Shown piece after piece: positions 51,244 to 60,842 of a stretch of DNA of 64,000 nt. Each line of letters begins with the position of its first letter. Positions within the stretch are counted from its first letter, which is position 1. Position numbers and translations under genes: made by a program. The stretch is from Bartonella alsatica (GTDB taxonomy: Bacteria > Pseudomonadota > Alphaproteobacteria > Rhizobiales > Rhizobiaceae), in contig NZ_CP058235.1 in NCBI RefSeq assembly GCF_013388295.1, forward strand, positions 1,032,001-1,096,000, written 5' to 3'. The notes beneath the pieces are model-generated. The model was not told where the DNA came from, made no database searches, and worked only from the letters and a program-made list of their open reading frames with translations.

Positions 51244-53931
51244 GTGACTCAAATTGATAGCTTTAATTGTCGTAAAATTTTAGATGTTAGTGGCAAGAAA
51301 TATATTTATTACAGCTTGATCGAAGCCGAGAAGAACGGGCTTAATGACATTTCTCGCTTGCCGTTTTCAATGAAAGTGATTCTTGAAAATTTATTACGGT
51401 TTGAAGACGGCCGTACGGTTAAGAGAGAGGATATCTTAAATGTTGCTAAGTGGTTAAATGACAAAGGCACGGCAGGCGCAGAAATTGCTTACCGACCTGC
51501 TCGCGTTCTAATGCAAGATTTCACAGGCGTTCCAGCGGTTGTTGACCTTGCTGCGATGCGTGAGGCTATGGTCAAACTTGGAGGGAACGCTGAAAAAATC
51601 AACCCTCTCATTCCTGTTGACCTCATCATCGACCATTCAATTATCGTTGATGATTTTGGTAATCCTATGGCTTTTAAGGAAAATGTTGAACATGAATATG
51701 AACGCAATGGTGAACGCTATCGTTTTCTTAAATGGGGTCAGCAAGCATTTCAAAATTTTCGCGTTGTACCTCCAGGAACAGGGATTTGCCACCAGGTTAA
51801 TCTCGAATATTTAGCGCAATGCGTATGGATGAAAAATGAGGAAAAGCATCAAACAATTTATCCTGATACCTGTGTGGGAACTGATTCGCATACGACTATG
51901 GTGAATGGTTTGGGTGTTTTAGGTTGGGGTGTTGGCGGTATTGAAGCAGAAGCGGCAATGTTAGGCCAGCCTGTTTCTATGTTGTTACCTGAAGTGATTG
52001 GCTTTCGTCTAACAGGTAAACTTAAAGAAGGTGTGACGGCGACCGATTTAGTATTAATGGTGACGCAGATACTGCGCAAGAAAGGTGTTGTTGGAAAATT
52101 TGTTGAATTTTTTGGTCCTGGTCTTGAGCACATGACGCTTGCTGATCGGGCGACTATCGCGAATATGGCTCCTGAATATGGAGCGACGTGCGGTTTTTTT
52201 CCAATTGATAAGGAAACAGTACGTTATCTCAATATGACGGGGCGTGATGAAAATCGAATTGCTTTAGTAGAAGCTTACTCTAAGGCACAGGGTATGTGGC
52301 ATGATGAAATAGCAAATCCTCCTGTGTTTAGTGATATAATTGAATTAGATATGGAAAGTGTTGTACCTTCTATGGCTGGACCTAAGCGTCCTGAAGGGCG
52401 TATTGCATTAGAAAATGTTGGGCAAGGTTTTGAAAAAGCTTTGATCAATGACTATAAGAAGGCGAGTGAGCAAGATGATCGTTATCGAGTCGAGGGTAAG
52501 GAATATGATCTTGGGCATGGTGATGTGGTTATTGCTGCGATTACCTCTTGTACGAATACATCAAATCCAAGTGTCCTTATTGCTGCAGGTCTCTTAGCGC
52601 GGAATGCTGTTGCGAAAGGTCTTAAGAGCAAGCCGTGGGTTAAAACGTCTCTTGCTCCTGGCTCGCAAGTCGTTGAAGCGTATCTTCTTAATTCAGGTCT
52701 CCAAAAAGATTTGGATGCACTAGGATTTAATTTGGTGGGATTTGGGTGTACAACATGCATTGGAAACTCTGGTCCTCTTTATCCCGCTATTTCTAAAGCA
52801 ATTAATAACAATGGTTTAATTGCAGCTGCGGTTCTTTCAGGAAATCGTAATTTTGAAGGGCGTGTATCACCTGATGTGCAAGCGAATTATTTAGCGTCAC
52901 CACCTTTAGTTGTTGCGCATGCTTTAGCAGGAACAGTACGTAAAGATTTAACTAAGGAACCTCTTGGAGAAGGTTTGGATGGTCAACCAGTGTATTTGAG
53001 GGATATTTGGCCAACTTCTAAAGAAATACAAGAGTTTATCGAACAGAATGTCACGCGTAAAATTTTTGCCGAAAAATATTCAGATGTGTTTAAGGGAGAT
53101 GAGAATTGGCAGAAAGTTCAAGTTCCGACAGGAGCTACCTATTCTTGGGATGAGCAATCGACATATGTGCGTAATCCGCCCTACTTTGATGATATGCGAA
53201 AGACTCCTGATGTCTTACCAGACATTAAAAACGCACGTATTTTAGGTTTATTTGGTGATAAAATCACGACAGATCACATTTCTCCTGCTGGTTCTATTAA
53301 GTTTGATTCTCCTGCGGGTAAATATTTAACAGATCGTGGTGTTAAAGTCGCTGATTTTAACCAATATGGAACACGTCGTGGGAATCATGAAGTGATGATG
53401 CGTGGGACTTTTGCCAATATTCGCATTCGTAACTTCATGTTAGGAGAAAATGGTCGTGAAGGAGGTTATACAGTTCATTATCCATCAGGAACAGAGCAAG
53501 CAATTTACGATGCAGCAATGGCGTATAAACGAGAAGGTGTTCCGCTTGTTATTTTTGCCGGTATTGAATACGGCAATGGATCATCTCGTGATTGGGCGGC
53601 TAAGGGTACTAACCTTCTTGGTGTAAAAGCAGTTATTGCTCAATCTTTTGAGCGTATTCATCGTTCTAATCTTGTTGGTATGGGAATTGTTCCCTTTGTA
53701 TTTGAAGAGGGAATGAGTTGGCAATCTTTGGGCTTAAAGGGAGATGAAAAGGTAACGATTGCAGGGATTAATAACTTGAAACCTCGTCAGAAAATTGTTG
53801 CCACAATCAGTTTTTCTGATGGAATGATAACAACCGTTCCATTATTGTGCCGTGTTGATACTGAAGATGAGTTGGATTACTTGCATCATGGTGGAATTTT
53901 GCAATATGTTTTGCGTAATCTAGTAGTTTAA
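51244..53931 (+). CDS. acnA: aconitate hydratase A
   Basis: AcnA converts citrate to isocitrate in the TCA cycle. The 895-residue protein has the iron-sulphur ligands in ITSCTNTSNPSV and FGCTTCIGNSGPL, along with VGTDSHTTMVNGLGV, and in the C-terminal swivel domain YGNGSSRDWAAKGT. It starts with GTG at 51,244, with AGGG upstream. It is divergent from ccmA. Confidence 0.96.
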   Translation: MTQIDSFNCRKILDVSGKKYIYYSLIEAEKNGLNDISRLPFSMKVILENLLRFEDGRTVKREDILNVAKWLNDKGTAGAEIAYRPARVLMQDFTGVPAVVDLAAMREAMVKLGGNAEKINPLIPVDLIIDHSIIVDDFGNPMAFKENVEHEYERNGERYRFLKWGQQAFQNFRVVPPGTGICHQVNLEYLAQCVWMKNEEKHQTIYPDTCVGTDSHTTMVNGLGVLGWGVGGIEAEAAMLGQPVSMLLPEVIGFRLTGKLKEGVTATDLVLMVTQILRKKGVVGKFVEFFGPGLEHMTLADRATIANMAPEYGATCGFFPIDKETVRYLNMTGRDENRIALVEAYSKAQGMWHDEIANPPVFSDIIELDMESVVPSMAGPKRPEGRIALENVGQGFEKALINDYKKASEQDDRYRVEGKEYDLGHGDVVIAAITSCTNTSNPSVLIAAGLLARNAVAKGLKSKPWVKTSLAPGSQVVEAYLLNSGLQKDLDALGFNLVGFGCTTCIGNSGPLYPAISKAINNNGLIAAAVLSGNRNFEGRVSPDVQANYLASPPLVVAHALAGTVRKDLTKEPLGEGLDGQPVYLRDIWPTSKEIQEFIEQNVTRKIFAEKYSDVFKGDENWQKVQVPTGATYSWDEQSTYVRNPPYFDDMRKTPDVLPDIKNARILGLFGDKITTDHISPAGSIKFDSPAGKYLTDRGVKVADFNQYGTRRGNHEVMMRGTFANIRIRNFMLGENGREGGYTVHYPSGTEQAIYDAAMAYKREGVPLVIFAGIEYGNGSSRDWAAKGTNLLGVKAVIAQSFERIHRSNLVGMGIVPFVFEEGMSWQSLGLKGDEKVTIAGINNLKPRQKIVATISFSDGMITTVPLLCRVDTEDELDYLHHGGILQYVLRNLVV

Positions 53932-54025
53932 AACGCATTTTTTAGTTTAGGGGTATCTTTAAACTATTAAGGTAGGATCCAAACCGTTAGGCTCTTCTTT
54001 TTTATATCTATATTTGAAAATTCGA

Positions 54026-54054
54026 TTGACGTTTGCTTAAAGATTGCGCTATAA
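54026..54054 (+). promoter_or_regulatory. sigma70-type promoter of rpsT
   Basis: TTGACG (54,026-54,031) and CTATAA (54,049-54,054) are separated by exactly 17 bases, a near-consensus promoter, 110 bases before rpsT. That leaves a leader of about 100 nt, in which S20 could repress its own synthesis, as is known in other bacteria. Confidence 0.65.
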
Positions 54055-54165
54055 AACGCCTGATTATTAGCAACTTTATAGTATTGCTTAGATTGGGTTT
54101 ACTTAGATTGATAGGGATATTGTTGAGACTAACTGTATCCGATGCGTTGAAAGAGAGATATATTT

Positions 54166-54432
54166 ATGGCGAATACACCTTCGGCTCGAAAAGCGGTGCG
54201 CAAAGTTGCGACACGCACGCAAGTTAATAGGGCCCGCCGTTCACGCGTTCGTACTTTTATGCGTAAGTTTGATGATGCTTTGGCTGGTGGCGATAAGGCA
54301 TCTGCAGAAATAGCATTTAAAAATTTTGAACCTGAAATTATGCGTGCAGTTTCTAAAGGGGTTTTTCATAAAAATTCTGCTGCGCGGAAAGTATCGCGTT
54401 TAGCGAAGCGTTTGAAGGCCCTTAGCGTTTAG
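54166..54432 (+). CDS. rpsT: 30S ribosomal protein S20
   Basis: S20 binds 16S rRNA early in assembly. The 88-residue basic protein starts [20 protein letters not shown] and keeps [19 protein letters not shown] near its end, both conserved. Its position before dnaA is the usual rhizobial order. A strong terminator follows. Confidence 0.96.
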   Translation: MANTPSARKAVRKVATRTQVNRARRSRVRTFMRKFDDALAGGDKASAEIAFKNFEPEIMRAVSKGVFHKNSAARKVSRLAKRLKALSV

Positions 54433-54457
54433 GCTCTTTGCGTTTTATTAAAAATCA

Positions 54458-54486
54458 AACCAGCATTTGTGGATGCTGGTTTTTTT
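54458..54486 (+). terminator. terminator after rpsT
   Basis: AACCAGCAT (54,458-54,466) and ATGCTGGTT (54,473-54,481) form an exact nine-base stem with a six-base loop, followed by T through 54,486. Confidence 0.85.
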
Positions 54487-54574
54487 ATTTCAAAAATATT
54501 TCATTATTTAAAAAGAGAATCAATAACGATTTTTTTCTATGAGAAAGAAGAGAAGATTTGTAGAGTTTGTGTGG

Positions 54575-54583
54575 TTATCCACA
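54575..54583 (+). promoter_or_regulatory. DnaA box upstream of dnaA
   Basis: TTATCCACA matches the DnaA-box consensus exactly. It is 547 bases before the dnaA ATG. A nearby TTATCCTGTG (about 54,835) is a weaker match. Confidence 0.55.
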
Positions 54584-55129
54584 AGCTTTGTGAATTTTTG
54601 CAGAGTCTTTTTTGTCAAGCATTTTTATTTTTTTTTTTAATTGGAGGAGATTCTTTAATTATTAGTAAATTGAGAGCAAAAAAATGAATTGAATCAATAA
54701 TTTTTCTCATCCTTGATTTATATAAGAAGGTTTATAGGGTTTTTTGATTTTATTTTGACCTCTTGCATTTTACCTCTGCTGTTTTGTATGGTTCTTGTGA
54801 AAACTAAAAACATACAGGGTTCACATTGGTTCGTTATCCTGTGTTATGTTGAGTGTAAGATGCTTTGATGCACGGTGTATGAGCTCACATGTTGGGTGAA
54901 TTCTGACACGTTTTTCAGTTTTCTTGGTTGGTATGTTTGCCATTTTAAGAAGAATGGATCATATCATGAGTGCAAGTAAATCTTATTGGTCATCTTTGTT
55001 GGAGGGGTTGTAATGAAACTATCCTGGGGGAGGATAAGTAATCTTATTTTGGGTAGGGCGTTTTGCCTTTGCTAAGTTGATTTTTAGCTGTTTGGCAGGA
55101 CAAAATTTTTATTTTTATCAGGATGAAAG

Positions 55130-56701
55130 ATGGTGGATAAATTGAACTCTAGAGCTAATACCTTTAAAAGGGTTTCGGTGAATGTCCTGTCGGCAGAAAG
55201 AATAATAAAGATGACGGATAGTAATGAAGCAATTAATAAAAATGCTTCTGCTTCTGGGGAGCATCCTATTATTTCAGAGGAAGAGGGTGCTGCAGCTTTC
55301 GCGCGTGTAATGGCACAATTAAAGGTGCAGGTTGGTATTGAAGCTTATACAAGTTGGTTTGGTCGCGTAAAACTTGCTGAATATAGCCGTAATCTTGTGA
55401 AACTTTCTGTTCCTACAGCATTTTTACGTTCATGGATTAATAATCACTATGGTTCTCTTTTGACAAATTTATGGCAACAAGAGAATTCAATGATTCTTCG
55501 CGTTGAAGTTGTTGTTCGCGGTATGAAACGCGTTTCAGGAGGTGTTGTTTGTAAAACAAGTTCAGCTCCTGTTGTTCTGGAAGAGCAAACGACTCCATCT
55601 TTTGTTGAGAGTTACACAGAGAGTTCTGTAAAAACTGTTCAAACAGGTGTTTTTGGTTCACCACTCGATTCTCGCTATACTTTTGAAAGTTTTGTGGAAG
55701 GTTCTTCTAATCGTGTTGCTTTAGCTGCTGCACGTTCGATTGCGGAGGGGCATAAAAGTGCCTTAAGATTTAACCCGCTTTTTATTCATGCATCTGTTGG
55801 TTTAGGAAAAACACATTTACTTCAAGCTATTGCAGCCGAAGCGCTGAAACGTTTAACGTCTGCACGGGTTATTTATCTGACTGCTGAATATTTTATGTGG
55901 CGTTTTGCAACAGCTATTCGTGATAATAATGCTCTTTCTTTTAAAGAGCAGCTGCGTGATATTGATCTTCTCATTATTGATGATATGCAGTTTTTGCAAG
56001 GCAAATCAATTCAGCACGAATTTTGTCATTTACTTAATATGTTGCTTGATAGTGCAAAACAGGTTGTTGTAGCTGCAGACCGTCCACCAGCAGAATTAGA
56101 ATCGCTTGATCTTCGTGTTCGGTCTCGTCTTCAGGGAGGCGTGGCGCTTGAAATTGAAGCACCAGATTATGAAATGCGTTTGAAAATGCTGCACCAACGA
56201 TTGAAGGTAGCACAACAAGATGATAGTTTGCTCTCAATTTCTGATGATATTCTGGAGTATATTGCTAAAACAGTTTTAGGATCAGGACGTGATATTGAAG
56301 GAGCATTTAATCAACTTTTATTTCGCCAGTCATTTGAGTCTGATTTATCTTTAGAACGAATTGATGAGTTGTTAGGTCATTTGACACGTTCCGGTGAACC
56401 TAAGCGCATCCGGATTGAAGAAATTCAGCGTACAGTTGCGCGCCATTATAATGTTTCTAAGCAGGATTTATTGTCTAATCGTCGAACACGTACAGTTGTC
56501 AAGCCGCGACAAGTTGCGATGTATTTAGCAAAAGTGTTAACACCTCGTTCTCTGCCAGAAATTGGACGCCGTTTTGGTGGTCGTGATCATACGACAGTTT
56601 TACACGCGGTACGTAAAATTGAAGATTTGGTTTGTGGCGATCAAACATTAGCTAAAGAGCTTGAGTTACTTAAGCGGTTGATTGGAGAGCAGGCTGCATA
56701 G
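55130..56701 (+). CDS. dnaA: chromosomal replication initiator DnaA
   Basis: DnaA opens the origin. The 523-residue protein has the N-terminal DnaB-binding domain ([20 protein letters not shown]), AAA+ motifs in [13 protein letters not shown] and [13 protein letters not shown], and the C-terminal helix-turn-helix [20 protein letters not shown] that reads DnaA boxes. AGGA before the ATG at 55,130 supports this start; 55,211 would give a shorter form. dnaN and recF follow. Confidence 0.95.
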   Translation: MVDKLNSRANTFKRVSVNVLSAERIIKMTDSNEAINKNASASGEHPIISEEEGAAAFARVMAQLKVQVGIEAYTSWFGRVKLAEYSRNLVKLSVPTAFLRSWINNHYGSLLTNLWQQENSMILRVEVVVRGMKRVSGGVVCKTSSAPVVLEEQTTPSFVESYTESSVKTVQTGVFGSPLDSRYTFESFVEGSSNRVALAAARSIAEGHKSALRFNPLFIHASVGLGKTHLLQAIAAEALKRLTSARVIYLTAEYFMWRFATAIRDNNALSFKEQLRDIDLLIIDDMQFLQGKSIQHEFCHLLNMLLDSAKQVVVAADRPPAELESLDLRVRSRLQGGVALEIEAPDYEMRLKMLHQRLKVAQQDDSLLSISDDILEYIAKTVLGSGRDIEGAFNQLLFRQSFESDLSLERIDELLGHLTRSGEPKRIRIEEIQRTVARHYNVSKQDLLSNRRTRTVVKPRQVAMYLAKVLTPRSLPEIGRRFGGRDHTTVLHAVRKIEDLVCGDQTLAKELELLKRLIGEQAA

Positions 56702-56891
56702 TGTTTAAGTCTTTCCTTTCTTTTAAGAAGTAACACAGAGAATTTGTAGATGGGAGCTATTTTTTCTTATACAGGAGTTGCTTGCCATTTTAAGAGAGGT
56801 TGAATAAAATTTGAAAGAATGATTCTTAAGAGGATTAGGTTATTTTTCTAGAGAGTTTCTATAGTTTTTGGTAAATTGTAACGGAGATTTT

Positions 56892-58013
56892 ATGCGTATT
56901 ACAGTTGATCGCAGTCAATTTCTTAAATCTCTTGGTCGTGTTCACCGTGTTGTGGAACGTCGTAATACTGTTCCTATTTTATCGAATGTACTGATTGATG
57001 CACATAATGGTAGTGTACAATTAAAAGCAACAGATCTTGATTTAGAGGTTATGGAATCTTTGACAGTCAATGTTGAACAAGACGGAGCAATAACCGTTCC
57101 AGCATATTTGTTGTATGACATAGTTCGAAAACTACCTGATAGCAGTGAAATTGTATTATCAGTTGATGAGAATCAAACAAGTACGATGTCTGTTGTTTCG
57201 GGTTGTGCGCATTTTCAACTTCAGTGTCTTCCCAAGATGGATTTTCCAGAGTCGCTTGCGGGCCAGTTTAATTATTGTTTTACTCTATCAGCAACAGGGT
57301 TAAAACATTTACTTGATTGTACGCAATTTGCTATTTCTACTGAAGAAACTCGTTACTATCTTAATGGTATTTATTTTCATGTTATTAATGATGGTGTTTT
57401 GAAGTTACGTTTAGTTGCGACTGATGGGCATCGTTTAGCACAAGTTGAGATGGAAGCTCCATCAGGTATTGATGATATGCCAGGTGTTATTATTCCTCGT
57501 AAAGCTGTAGGAGAATTGCAAAAGCTTCTTTCGGAAGAAATTGACGATGATGTGTGTGTAGAACTTTCAGAAACAAAGATTCGTTTTTCTATAGGGTCTG
57601 TGGTTTTTACATCGAAATTAATTGATGGAACATTCCCAGATTATCAACGTGTTATTCCTCTTGGAAATGATAAAAAATTGATTGTGAACAGACAGAATTT
57701 TTCTTCTGCTGTTGATCGTGTTTCAACAATTTCGAGTGATCGTGGGCGTGCGGTAAAGTTAACGATTGAGCATGGGCAATTAAGGCTTGTCGTTAATAAT
57801 CCTGATTCGGGAAGTGCGGAAGATCAATTAGTGGCAACTTATACAGCTGATCCGCTTGAGATAGGGTTTAATTCACGTTATCTTTTGGATATTGCTGAAC
57901 AACTTTCGAGTGATGAGATGGTTTTTATGTTGGCAGAAGCTGGAGCACCAGCTCTAATTCGTGATAATGATGAAGCGGATGCGCTTTACGTGCTGATGCC
58001 TATTCGCGTTTAG
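56892..58013 (+). CDS. dnaN: DNA polymerase III, beta sliding clamp
   Basis: The 373-residue clamp holds polymerase on DNA. It starts MRITVDRSQFLKSLGRVHRV and has three repeated clamp domains; TVPAYLLYDIVRKLPD, ATDGHRLAQVEME and a C-terminal YVLMPIRV are typical. ACGGAG precedes the ATG at 56,892; a frame opening with TTG at 56,868 is not credible. recF follows closely. Confidence 0.96.
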   Translation: MRITVDRSQFLKSLGRVHRVVERRNTVPILSNVLIDAHNGSVQLKATDLDLEVMESLTVNVEQDGAITVPAYLLYDIVRKLPDSSEIVLSVDENQTSTMSVVSGCAHFQLQCLPKMDFPESLAGQFNYCFTLSATGLKHLLDCTQFAISTEETRYYLNGIYFHVINDGVLKLRLVATDGHRLAQVEMEAPSGIDDMPGVIIPRKAVGELQKLLSEEIDDDVCVELSETKIRFSIGSVVFTSKLIDGTFPDYQRVIPLGNDKKLIVNRQNFSSAVDRVSTISSDRGRAVKLTIEHGQLRLVVNNPDSGSAEDQLVATYTADPLEIGFNSRYLLDIAEQLSSDEMVFMLAEAGAPALIRDNDEADALYVLMPIRV

Positions 58014-58033
58014 GGATAATTATTTTGCAATGC

Positions 58034-59167
58034 ATGGCTGATCATGTGCACAAAGTGGCAGTGAGGCAGCTAAAGCTTGTACGTTATCGCAATTATTCTT
58101 CCTTGAATATTCATTTTTCAGGTCAACATGTGGTTTTTACTGGCCATAATGGTGCTGGTAAGACAAACCTTTTAGAGGCGTTATCTTTTCTTTCTCCTGG
58201 TCGTGGTTTACGGCGTGCTGCCTATTCTGATATTAGTTTTGCAGAGGGCGGAGATGAAGGGTTTGTTGTATTTGCACGTCTTGAATGTGCTCTATATGGT
58301 GAAGTCAATATTGGTACGGCTTTGGAAATTGGTAATAACAGTCGCAAAGTACATATTAATGGTGTAAATGAAACAAGTGATTGCTTAACAGATTATTGTC
58401 ATATTAGTGTACTGACTCCTGCTATGGATGGGCTTTTTACAGGTTCTTCGCTAGAGCGCCGTCGTTTTTTGGATCGTATGGTATTGGCTATTGATCCTTT
58501 GCATAGTCGCCGCATAGCAGATTATGATAGAGTTATGCGTGCGCGCAATCGTTTATTTTTGGATGGCAATGAAGATTATGCTTGGTTTGATGCTTTAGAA
58601 AAGCAGATGGCAGAACTAGCGACTGCTATTGCTGCAGCACGTATCGATGTTATTCGGCTTTTAAATGACATGTTTGCACAAACTCCATCTCAGATACCTT
58701 TTCCACGAGCTTTTTTACAAATTGATGGTTTTTTAGAGACGGCTCTAAGTAAAATATCAGCGGTTGAGGTTGAAGAGCAATTTTGTGATCGATTACGGCA
58801 TAACCGTGCCATAGATCGTGCTGCTGGACGGACATTAGAAGGATCGCATCGCACAGATTTGCAAGTCTTTTATGCTGATAAAAATATAGCTGCAACATTT
58901 TGTTCAACAGGTGAACAGAAGGCACTGCTAACAGGTTTGATTTTGTGTCATGCGCGTTTAACAGGTATGATGTCGGATAGAGCCCCCATTCTTCTTCTTG
59001 ATGAAATGGCAGCACATCTTGATTCTCATCGGCGTGCTGCTTTATTTGATATTCTTGATGACTTAGGGGGGCAAACATTTATGACAGGAACAGATCGCAT
59101 TTTATTTGAAGCCTTAAAAGGACGAGCAGAGTTTTTTGAGATTAAAGATGGAGCTTTATTGCAGTAA
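58034..59167 (+). CDS. recF: DNA recombination protein RecF
   Basis: RecF loads RecA at gaps. The 377-residue SMC-like ATPase shows Walker A GHNGAGKTNLLEA near residue 35, a signature helix with FCSTGEQKALLTGLIL and Walker B ILLLDEMAAHLDSHRR. RFLDRMVLAIDPLHSRR is also conserved. The ATG at 58,034 is preferred to a TTG at 58,025. Twenty bases separate it from dnaN. Confidence 0.95.
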   Translation: MADHVHKVAVRQLKLVRYRNYSSLNIHFSGQHVVFTGHNGAGKTNLLEALSFLSPGRGLRRAAYSDISFAEGGDEGFVVFARLECALYGEVNIGTALEIGNNSRKVHINGVNETSDCLTDYCHISVLTPAMDGLFTGSSLERRRFLDRMVLAIDPLHSRRIADYDRVMRARNRLFLDGNEDYAWFDALEKQMAELATAIAAARIDVIRLLNDMFAQTPSQIPFPRAFLQIDGFLETALSKISAVEVEEQFCDRLRHNRAIDRAAGRTLEGSHRTDLQVFYADKNIAATFCSTGEQKALLTGLILCHARLTGMMSDRAPILLLDEMAAHLDSHRRAALFDILDDLGGQTFMTGTDRILFEALKGRAEFFEIKDGALLQ

Positions 59168-59218
59168 AAACTTGCTAAAATTTTTTGATAAATAATGGTT
59201 GAAAAGAAAAGGCTTACT

Positions 59219-59683
59219 ATGTCTACAATTATAACAGTTTTAAATGGTCCTAATTTAAATTTTCTTGGTAAACGTGAGCCAGAAATTTACGGAACTGAAA
59301 CTCTAGAAGATATTGAAAAATTTTGCAAGGAATGGGCAACGAGAGCTGGTATATTAGTGCATTTTCATCAAAGTAACTGTGAGGGGCAGTTGGTAGAGTG
59401 GATACAAGAAGCGATTGGAGTAAGTGTTGGATTGATTATCAATCCTGCTGCTTATAGCCACACATCAATTGCAATTCTTGATGCTTTAAAAATGTTTACA
59501 GGGACAAAAGTAGAGGTTCATTTGTCTCATATTTGTCAGCGTGAAGCTTTTCGTCATTATTCTTATACATCCACTGGTGTCGATGCGGTCATTACCGGTT
59601 GTGGGAGTGATGGATATTGGTTTGCGCTTGAATATATCGCTAAGAGGCTTAAATTTGGCATAGAGGTAACAAAACTTGTATAA
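59219..59683 (+). CDS. aroQ: type II 3-dehydroquinate dehydratase
   Basis: AroQ performs the third step of the shikimate pathway. The 154-residue length is normal. The catalytic lid NGPNLNFLGKREPEIYG, FHQSNCEGQLVEWI, INPAAYSHTSIAILDAL with the catalytic His, and EVHLSHICQREAFRHYSYTS are recognised; the usual Asn in EVH(I/L)SN is His here. AAGG supports the ATG at 59,219. Confidence 0.94.
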   Translation: MSTIITVLNGPNLNFLGKREPEIYGTETLEDIEKFCKEWATRAGILVHFHQSNCEGQLVEWIQEAIGVSVGLIINPAAYSHTSIAILDALKMFTGTKVEVHLSHICQREAFRHYSYTSTGVDAVITGCGSDGYWFALEYIAKRLKFGIEVTKLV

Positions 59684-59797
59684 TATCAATGAGGGTATTT
59701 GAATTTACTTGCTAATTCTTTTTAAATGGGTAAGCATATCATTGAGATTTTGTCATTTTTTGTGGCAATTTCCGATATGTATAACGGGGCAGATGAA

Positions 59798-60769
59798 ATG
59801 AGAAACTTTGTTAAACAAATAAAGATGCTCGTAATTTTAGGGGTGGTATTACTTTTATCAGGTTGTAAGTTTGACGTTCTTTACCCAGCAGGATATGTTG
59901 CGCGGCAACAGCTTATTTTGATTGTTATTTGTGTTGCTGTTATGCTTTGCGTTGTAATTCCAGTTATGGTGAGTGTAGTATTTTTGGCTATTAAGTATCG
60001 TGCGTCGAATGTAGCTGAAGAGTATTTACCTGATTGGGGGCATTCAAATAAAATTGAAACGTTTATGTGGAGCATTCCAATTATTATCGTATCGGTTTTA
60101 GGTGCGTTGACAGCTTATTACACCTATAAGCTTGAACCGGAAAATCCGCTTCCAATGGAAGTTGTTGGCAAAGAGAAACCGTTGCAAGTAAATGTTGTGG
60201 CTCTTGATTGGAAATGGCTTTTTATTTATCCTGAATATGGTGTTGCATCAATCAATGAGATTTACGCACCTGAAGGCCGTCAAGTTTTGTTGCAGTTGAC
60301 ATCAGAGAGCTCTGTTAATGCTTTTTGGGTACCAAAACTGGGCACAGTTCTTTATGCTATGCCGCAAATGAATTCTAAATTGCATTTGATAGCTGATAAA
60401 CAAGGGGTATTTAAAGGAGCTTCAGCAAATTACAGTGGTGATGGTTTTGCAGGAATGCGGTTTAAATGGCATTCTGTATCTTTACAGGATTTTGATAATT
60501 GGATTGCTAAAGCTCGGGCTCATGGCCAAGTTCTTGATCGTGCATCTTATCGTCAGCTTTCTATTGCGCCTCGTATGGGTGATGTTGCTGCGAAGAAGAA
60601 GGATGCTGAGGTGCGTTATTTTGCACCTGTTGAGGAGCGGCTATACTACCGTATTGTTAATCGATGTGTCGATGAAAATACGGTGTGTAATGAAAACTTA
60701 ATGAAGCGTGCTGCGGCTCAGACACTTTGGGGTGCACTTTGTTCAGTTTTTGATCCTGGTGTTATTTAG
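59798..60769 (+). CDS. cyoA: cytochrome o ubiquinol oxidase subunit II
   Basis: CyoA is the quinol-side subunit of the bo3 oxidase. From the ATG at 59,798 it has 323 residues: a lipoprotein signal ending in the lipobox LLLSGC, two membrane segments and the periplasmic cupredoxin fold. VVALDWKWLFIYPEYGVA and ASANYSGDGFAGMRF are typical of CyoA; the Cu-A ligands of cytochrome c oxidases are absent, so it is a quinol oxidase. The longer frame from 59,726 would hide the signal. Confidence 0.93.
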   Translation: MRNFVKQIKMLVILGVVLLLSGCKFDVLYPAGYVARQQLILIVICVAVMLCVVIPVMVSVVFLAIKYRASNVAEEYLPDWGHSNKIETFMWSIPIIIVSVLGALTAYYTYKLEPENPLPMEVVGKEKPLQVNVVALDWKWLFIYPEYGVASINEIYAPEGRQVLLQLTSESSVNAFWVPKLGTVLYAMPQMNSKLHLIADKQGVFKGASANYSGDGFAGMRFKWHSVSLQDFDNWIAKARAHGQVLDRASYRQLSIAPRMGDVAAKKKDAEVRYFAPVEERLYYRIVNRCVDENTVCNENLMKRAAAQTLWGALCSVFDPGVI

Positions 60770-60842
60770 GCATCAATCGAGAAAGAGCTCTTTTTAAAAT
60801 AAGGTCTCTTTAAAATGAAATTTATCTGATACGGGTTGAGAA

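Larger units (their letters stand above)
54433..55129. other. rpsT-dnaA spacer
   Basis: The 697 bases hold the rpsT terminator, one perfect DnaA box (54,575-54,583) and a hairpin at 55,020-55,036, but no gene. A 72-codon frame covering 54,469-54,687 overlaps the terminator and is not credible. One box alone does not make an origin; dnaA autoregulation is more likely. Confidence 0.6.

Noticed and set aside
54433..55129. Chromosomal origin in the rpsT-dnaA spacer
   Set aside because: Only one perfect DnaA box and no clustered boxes or clear unwinding region; in many alphaproteobacteria the origin is elsewhere.
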